DNA of 64,000 bases, from contig NC_061781.1 in NCBI RefSeq assembly GCF_022458985.1, positions 2,712,501 through 2,776,500 on the forward strand. Reading direction: 5' to 3'. Positions 56,701 to 64,000 of this stretch are shown here, piece after piece. The notes below the pieces were generated by a model. The model worked only from the letters and a program-made list of their open reading frames with translations, was not told where the DNA came from and ran no database searches. The first letter of the stretch is position 1; every line of letters begins with the position of its first letter. The position numbers and the translations under genes are program-made. The stretch is from Mugil cephalus (Eukaryota > Chordata > Actinopteri > Mugiliformes > Mugilidae).

Positions 56701-59700
56701 TATTGACAAAATCCAGATTGGCCAAATTTTAAAAGTGGGATCTATATTCTCTAATGCCAAGACTTTACAGACTAAGTCATTCGTACCAAATACAGACTAC
56801 CTTGATGATGTTTTATATTAACTTCGCTGAGTTCTAATTATACAGCTGGAATTGGACACGTTCTACTTTAAAACTTTTACAACTTTTCACAAAAGATGAT
56901 GATGTTGCTCTATGAGTACTGAGGATTAACATACAGAAATAGTTGAACAATGTTCATTATGAACCTTCAGTAAAAGTATAGTGTAATAGAGTAATCATGT
57001 TAGGACAAGCAAAAGGTTAATCGAAATAACGTGAATTTCCAATAAGGAATGTGAGTGTTTTACCTGGACTAAGTTGCTGCTAAACACCATACGGAGGAAT
57101 TGAGTGAGGTGGTTCTGCATAAGCAATTTATTTAGAGTAATGTGCACCAGATATCTAGAAGCATTAATTAGAACGAGACAGACCAAGAATTCCTGCCAAA
57201 AATAGTTATGTCCTGTCTTCTTTGATCATCTTGTTATGGTTCCTTATGGAAAATTAAAATTGATAAAATAAATGGTGCAGGCACTGTGGAAGATGTGAAA
57301 TTGACCCGTGTCACCAACCATAGCAGCTCTTTCTAGCTTTCAGCTGTTCCTTACGGATATGAGCATTGAAACTTAGCTTCCAATAACCATATAACAATCA
57401 TTCCTCGCAGGATCACTACTGTATTTATGATCTATTGGCTGCATTTTGGGTATACCTGCTTTTTCTCTAGGCACTGACCCCAGTTGCGAACTTAGGCATA
57501 GATACTTGTTGCATTCACTTACCCTATTATAAAATGATGAAACACTTCAGTAAGTCAATTATCAGGTCTTCATCTGAACTAATTGACAATAGCTTCCTAC
57601 TCTTCAGCAACCTATCGACAGGAAGAATACTAGCTTAATTATAATCCTTACTAATTTTGACATTTACTTAACATGCAACAGCTTTCCTGTATAATCTTAA
57701 AATCCTGATATGTATAAGAAGCAACATTATGAAACATATCTTCCTCCTAGTTATCAGTTCTTGAGAAGACCAAATTCAAATATGTTTCTATTGTTTAATC
57801 TGGACCAAGCTGAAAACAATAAACATAGAAATTAAACGCAGGTTAGTATCTACATGTTGACATGAGTCAAATTAGCCAATATGACTTTCATCTAAAATAA
57901 CTTAGTTGTATGTCAGTCACCATAGTTCATTATTGGATAGTGGATCTTCACTACACTGGACAAATGAAGTCGACACTGGTGATTACTGATAGAAGCAGAT
58001 AATTGATCACTTATATCTGAGTTACTACATAAACACGTCAGAATTTATTCGATCTCGCCTAGTCTGATAAATTCATACAATTTTTTGTCATGATGTACAA
58101 TTTCGAATCTGATCTAGTAGCTTGAAGACACATGTAAGTTATAGATACCTGATCATCAAAACTCAAGTTAATAAATACAAGATAATAAGGAATGACATGA
58201 AGACCCAAGCATAATGTTTAGAATAATTTTAATGATGAGCAGTAGTTGCTGTACCTAGCTTCATGAATCTAATGACTGACTGACTTCTCGAACATCCTTC
58301 GTTAAATTTATGTTAAGTGAAACTGTTCTATGAATTGTACTGAATTTAATCTCATCCAATGTACCTAGCGAAGTCACATTTTGCAATCTTCAAAGCAATC
58401 TTTTAGATCATCATTCCAGTTGGAAAGTTTTACTAGTATCAGGTCAGACTTATTCAGATTCTGATGCTTGCTTGAAGTATTATTTTATTTTGGTTTCTGC
58501 GCTTTGACCCTAAATTTAATGAAGAGTGTAGAGATGAAGTTAAATACATAGTATCCACTATTGACTACCTAAGTCTACTGTGCACAATTCAGATTTGAAT
58601 CTATTGCATAGTTTTAGTGCGTGAGTGATCTATATAGCAGCTGATGCCCGAAATTCATCATTAATGATCATAAATAATAGAACATTAACTATTTTTATAT
58701 GATCACTGGTTTAGATTTCTTAAATAATTGATTAACATACTAGTACTAGCATTTTGAAGGGTACGTACATAGTCTACTAAAGTACTGAATTAAATTGCTT
58801 AATCAATACTTGTACGACATATGTATGCAGGATGGTGAATGACTGAATTATTTAACGTAGATATAAATGTTGATATTAGTATAGCCTGCACTTCTATCAG
58901 TATGAACTTGTGACAGCTCAACCAATCATCATCATCAATCAAATCAAACTAATTTACTTTAATTAGAACTATTGAATGCAACATAGTAAAGGGTCTTGTC
59001 TTTTTAAATAACTAATTTTATAATTAATAATCAAGTAATTGAATCAATAATTGGATTCCAAATTCTATTATTTAAAAAAATATATGTTAAATCCAATATT
59101 AGCAGAAGCATCTAGCATAATAGCTTAAATATTAGTTTAGCAAAGTAAATGGAAATAATTTTAAGAGAATACACTAATGATTTAATTAATAGAAAATATA
59201 AACTAAATTAATCTAACTGATAATTGGAAATTTAAGAAAAATTACAAAATTGGGAAAAATTTCAAAAAAATATGTTAATCAATTAACATTATAATTTCAA
59301 TTGAAAACTAGAATATCGAAAGCTGATATTTTACTAAAATTTGGAATCATGTAGTTAAATAAATTTTTAACACATTCTTGTAGGTCTAGATGTAAAACTT
59401 TATTAATATGTTATTACTTGATGTACAAATGATAAAGACTTATCATATCAACAATAGTCAAATCTAATTTGAACATATCTTATAAGAAAAATTATAAAAA
59501 CTCGGTCAAATTACTAAAAAGACTGAAAATAATTAGAAAGATAAGATGTTATCAGTCATTATAAGAAAAGTATTATATGAAGTAGTAAATAATTATGCAT
59601 GGTAAAAAAAAAGATTAATTTAATAGAAAATATATGAATTAAGAAATGTTCAATATTACTAATGTAACTAAACATATTTAATTCTAATACATTAGACTTA

Positions 59701-62204
59701 ATGAATATGATATGAAATTAAATCTGAAATAATAGAAGTAAATATATTAATGAAACTCAACTTCAATAAAGGAATAACAGACAGTTTTAATTTAAATCAA
59801 TACTTCTAAGTTCTCTCAAAACTCAAATTTTACTTTCAATCACATTGCTGTCATTATTCCTTCAACTTGAGAATCAGCAATTCATATATTTTACAAAATA
59901 ATTATAGTAACTATATAAATAGATCAGAAATAAAAAAAAAACAAAAAACTTTAACTCTAGTTAACATGAGAGAAGTTCACAAACAGTTTAGACTTCCATT
60001 AAATAGTTTATGTAACTGATCAGTAAAAATATTAATATAATTAAATCTGAAATATAATTATAAATTTAGAAATTAAAAAGAAAAATTTTCTCAATTCTAA
60101 AATATTCGCACTTACTTAATTACATTGAACATAATTAACAAGTATCTTTCTGAGTAAGTTATATATTACTTACAACTTACATATTGGCCAATAATGATCA
60201 ACAATTTGTCCTTAAACTACTTCCACACATGTATTCTAATAAGTTCATTCGGTGATTATTGAGGAATTATACAAGTTTGAGAAGACTAATGTGCAACAAT
60301 CATATAACATTCGTTAATACTATGACTACAAGGCAATTAACTAAACATAGCTAAATTCTTACATAAAGAGATACTGTATACGTGTCTTTAAACAAATTAT
60401 TATAAAAATCAAACATGGCATTAAAATTATGTAATAAAAGATCTAGCTATTAAATAACAAACAAGATCTCACTCGCTTAACTAAAGTTTAATAAGATTAA
60501 AAACCTGAACTTAACAGCGTAAAACATACCAACATAAACTTGGCCAATTTAAGACATTACTAATATAAAAAATAATCATATTAAGAATAATTTAAATTTA
60601 TAATAATGGTGACTTTTACAAAACATACATTGCAATTAATCGATAGAACAGACTGACCTCAAATAGAACTCATTAACGATACAAGATGTACAAGTTTTCT
60701 ATACATAGTGATAATTCTTATTCTTATCATCTATCAATAAGTGAGTTCCCAGCCATAATTTAAGTTATTAAACTCCATGACAATCAGAAACTAACGATCA
60801 TCAAATTTCATTTAGTTCGCCGCTAATCAGTTATCTAGTGAAAGACAATACATAATTCTAAACAGGAATGAAAATCATCATTCAACAAGCACAAACAAAT
60901 TAGATTAAATATAAAAGAGTGAATCAAACTTAATTAAAGGAAAGTTTAAAGTCTAAGTATGAAAACTATCACAGGAACATTCATATTATTGAAAATTAAA
61001 AATTTTCTGCGTAAAGAAATGATGGAAGTAGAAAAAGAGAGAAATTGAGTGATCAACTACTAAAATAAATGAAAATGTTCACATTATAATAATGAGCATA
61101 CGAACAAATTGTACATTTAAATTCCTTCTTAAATTATCACAGTTCGTTGTAGATCTTAAATACACTCTTAAATTTAAAAACCATAATGAAAATTAAAAAT
61201 TTCAACCTCTGTCACAATGCATATATAAAGCCCAACTTTTCGCATAATAGTATATGTAGTAAGAAAACAAGTAATGATTAAAATCAGGTTTCTAAACAAC
61301 AATATGTACACGTTATCCGTAAAAAAAGTCGAACATCAAGTAATTCAGAAAAAAAAGCAGAAAATATTTGCGAATGAAAACTGAAAAGAATACATTTATA
61401 GTAACAAAGTTTTAAAAAATGAAACTGTTCATTAGAGAAAATTTCAATAAGGGAGGTATGAATTTAGTCGAAAATTGCAATTTAACACTTATAATAACAT
61501 ACACTTTTAGAAGTAAACTAGTTATTGAAGACGTATGAGCTAAACCCAGTCATAATTTACAGTAAACCTTTTTCATAGATGATCTTATAGTGGCCAATTC
61601 ATCAAATTAATCCAAAATATTTAGGATTGAAAAGTGTTGAATTTGAATATCTAATCTTATGCAGTGCTCTCGTACAATACTTCATTAAAGCACTAATAGT
61701 TTACTTCAATGAGCACATTTAAATAAAAAAAAACTCTCTTAAATGAACTTTGTTCCAAAAAAATTCATTTAAAGTTAAATAACAAAATCATTGCTAAAAG
61801 AAGACAGAATTAACCCAGATTATGGTATTATTTGTCAAAAAATTTTGTAATGAAATTAGAAACACTTTTACATGATAAAAAACAATCTTCAGGAGAACAT
61901 AATTAAAATTTCATAATGTAAAAAAATTTTTTAGAATTCCTACAGAACTCATCAACCTAATGAAATATCTTTAATAAGCATTCTGATAATTGTGACAATT
62001 ATCTGAAGATAATGAATCTAATAAAAGATTTGACATATCTGATGATGTTGAAACAATCAGTCCTCATGGATTACAAAGTTTATTAATAAATAAATTAATT
62101 GGAAATTATTATGAGTTTTGTAACTGTTTATGCTTATCGAATATCATGGTCGAGAGACAGATAATGGATTACCAGAGTCACGTTCGACATTTTTTCATCG
62201 TCAC
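55800..62204. other. probable low-quality sequence, corrupted copy of earlier window sequence
   Basis: No gene recognised. Short words align in order with the first copy: 57,090-57,120 with 16,345-16,400; 57,180-57,370 with about 16,600-16,860; 58,440-58,500 with about 22,450-22,510; 58,815-59,060 with 23,430-23,740. Between them the text is scrambled by dense insertions, deletions and substitutions. 59,060-62,160 becomes strongly AT-rich with no repeat or codon structure. The TAAR X counterpart expected here is not readable. Best read as noisy gap-fill consensus. Confidence 0.65.
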
Positions 62205-64000
62205 TAGATGAACTACAGTGTGCGTAATAAGTGATTAAGTAATAATAAATTACATTTTTTATTGTTCACAACAAGTTATTTCACAAAACTAGTAATTTTG
62301 AACATGTACAGCACTGTGCAAAAGTTCTATGCAGGTGTGTGTGTGGGGGTGTGCTGTAAACTAAGAATGTTTTCAGAAATATAAATAATGAAGAAACCTC
62401 TGATGTTGTTAGTGACATTACTACCAATGTCTTTCTTCCATGGAGGCTGAAACAGTGAAACGTTTCAAAGTACTGTAGTACTGTAGTATGTAGTTGGATG
62501 TTGTCAAGCCTGTTGGATGTTGTCCACTCTGTCATATTCAAATATCAATCAATATAAAAACCTTGCATAAATTCAAAATATATTATAATAATAATTAGGG
62601 GTGTAACGATTCATCCACTCACTACATTTTCCTACAATCCAACTGCAGCACTCTGTGCTTGGCAAGTTGGCCTTCCGGACGACATACATCGATCTAATAT
62701 AGTTTTTAAAGGTAATCAGTCAATTGTGTCCATATTAGGAAATTACAAATTGGATTTAAGCACATCAGACTTTATGTTGATGTGTTTTTTCTTTAGCACT
62801 TTTAATGATAAAGGCGTTAAACGTTACCCGATTCAGTCTGACTAAGAAGTAGCAGTGGCAGTCCCGACTTCCCCCACCACCACCTTCACGTCTCCTTGAC
62901 TCCGCCTTCACGTCTCCTAGTGAGGCAGGAATAGACCTTGGTGCAGCGCACATAGTGCCATTGCTCAGGTTTTGTGGTTTGGCGAATGCACTGAATTTAT
63001 TATAAACGTAGATATAGAATTGTCTGGATTCATTATAGATATAGCCATGGACCACTTTGCTATCAGTATAGAACTTTGTGGAATCCAGCTTCAAATCCAA
63101 TTCATCATCATCAAATCAAATCAAATCAAACTTTATTTATAGAGCACCTTTCATGCATAGACATGCAACACAAAGTGCTGCACAAAGGGCTGCAGGCTGG
63201 TTTTTGTGAAGTGTCTTGAGACAATTTGTATTGTTATTGGCACGATATAAATAAAATTGAATTGAATTGAATAAGCCGATTCCTATTCCCTACTTCTTTT
63301 TTTCTTTTGCCCGTCACTGCTTTGTTTGCTTAATTAAAGTTTTATTGAAATATTAAAAGTAATACTTCTTTCGTCACAGAGTAACTGCACAAAATGAGAC
63401 ATTAGGCGTATTAGGCTTCTCTTGAAAACACTGAATGCAAAAGGGCTTATCAACACACAAACGATATGTATTTGCTGTGTTCGGCTAAAATACTAGGCTA
63501 TGAACTGTACTAAATAATGAGCGATTAGGTTAGTTGAATGAGATGGCTCTTCTTTAGGAGCAATGGCAAAAGACTCAGCTCTCAGAAAAGAAAAGTGCAG
63601 AGGGTTTATATTTATCCATTTCTCTCAATGCATATTTTTTGAACCTGTTTTTAACACCTCTTACATGAATATTTATACCAACTAATTTACCTGTAATAGA
63701 CCTACTGTTGTCATTGACAGTTTCATGTCACCATTCTCTGTTTTATCGCAGTGATAAATTTATGAGCACTTTGTATAACCATTAGGCCTTCCAACTAGAC
63801 CCATTCTTTTTTTATTCATTATCAATCTGCTGCACTATTTTTTTCTCTTTTCTCACCAGCCTCAAGCAGATGGTTCCCCCAATACGAGGCAGGTTCTGCT
63901 CAAGATGTCATGTTAAAAAGGAATTTTTGATTCCATTGTCATCTTAGTGCTGCCAAACTAACCTTTTTTTTAAAGGCACATTCAACCACAAAATGACATG
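62205..64000. other. clean second copy of 22,665-24,460
   Basis: The match starts abruptly at 'aactacagtgtgcgtaataa' and continues to the window end with few differences (for example a base pair lost near 62,997, a few substitutions after 63,700). Includes the LINE/SINE tails at 63,110-63,275. No gene recognised. Confidence 0.75.

Noticed and set aside
59060-62160. 3-kb AT-rich stretch with no similarity to anything else, a possible novel element or centromere-like DNA
   Set aside because: It follows directly from a progressively corrupted copy of earlier sequence and ends at an abrupt clean restart, so low-quality consensus is the simpler explanation.

Overview
The window looks like teleost fish nuclear DNA. 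It holds a head-to-tail cluster of olfactory trace amine-associated receptor (TAAR) genes, all on the minus strand, set among decayed transposons of families typical of fish genomes (Tc1/mariner, hAT, L2-like LINEs, an RLE-type LINE, integrase-like elements). No bacterial-style operons, CRISPR arrays, rRNA or tRNA genes were seen.

Layout. (1) 1-11,343: a Myb/SANT-like relic, an RLE-type LINE relic, a frameshifted TAAR (A, 4,896-6,156), a Tc1 element (6,465-8,125) and a second frameshifted TAAR (B, 9,679-10,867). (2) 11,372-16,680: a dispersed fish repeat, an integrase-core relic, Tc1 relics and an L2-like LINE. (3) 17,932-19,170: intact two-exon TAAR (X). (4) 19,540-22,213: a Tc1 relic split by a hAT element that carries a further hAT-like element, then another L2 relic. 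(5) 22,217-26,270: TAAR debris, repeats, a LINE relic. (6) 26,469-27,726: intact TAAR (C). (7) 28,043-32,109: a Myb/SANT-like relic and a 3.3-kb hAT element with a GTF2IRD2-like transposase relic, itself split by a small inverted-repeat element. (8) 32,340-43,680: a near-exact second copy of 1-11,343, in which the two TAARs are intact (D, 37,226-38,487; E, 42,011-43,202). (9) 43,680-52,819: a 9.1-kb block of transposon relics missing from the first copy. (10) 52,819-55,800: second copy of 11,372-14,240. (11) 55,800-62,200: sequence that decays into an unreadable, AT-rich, error-like version of the first copy. (12) 62,205-64,000: clean second copy of about 22,665-24,460.

Biology. TAARs are seven-helix G-protein-coupled receptors of olfactory sensory neurons that detect amines. 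All four intact receptors lack the usual amine-binding Asp3.32 (it is Ser) and carry Asp5.42 instead, the hallmark of the large teleost-specific clade. All share one intron at the same place and phase, just after helix 1; in three of the four the only in-frame donor is GC rather than GT.

Caution. The two copies of the 1-11 kb segment differ mainly by single-base homopolymer indels in both coding and noncoding DNA, and 56-62 kb looks like low-quality consensus. Much of the apparent duplication and pseudogenisation may therefore be assembly artefact (unmerged haplotypes or long-read gap fill) rather than evolution. I found no convincing new biological system; the most interesting biology is the TAAR array, its GC splice donors and the layered transposon insertions.
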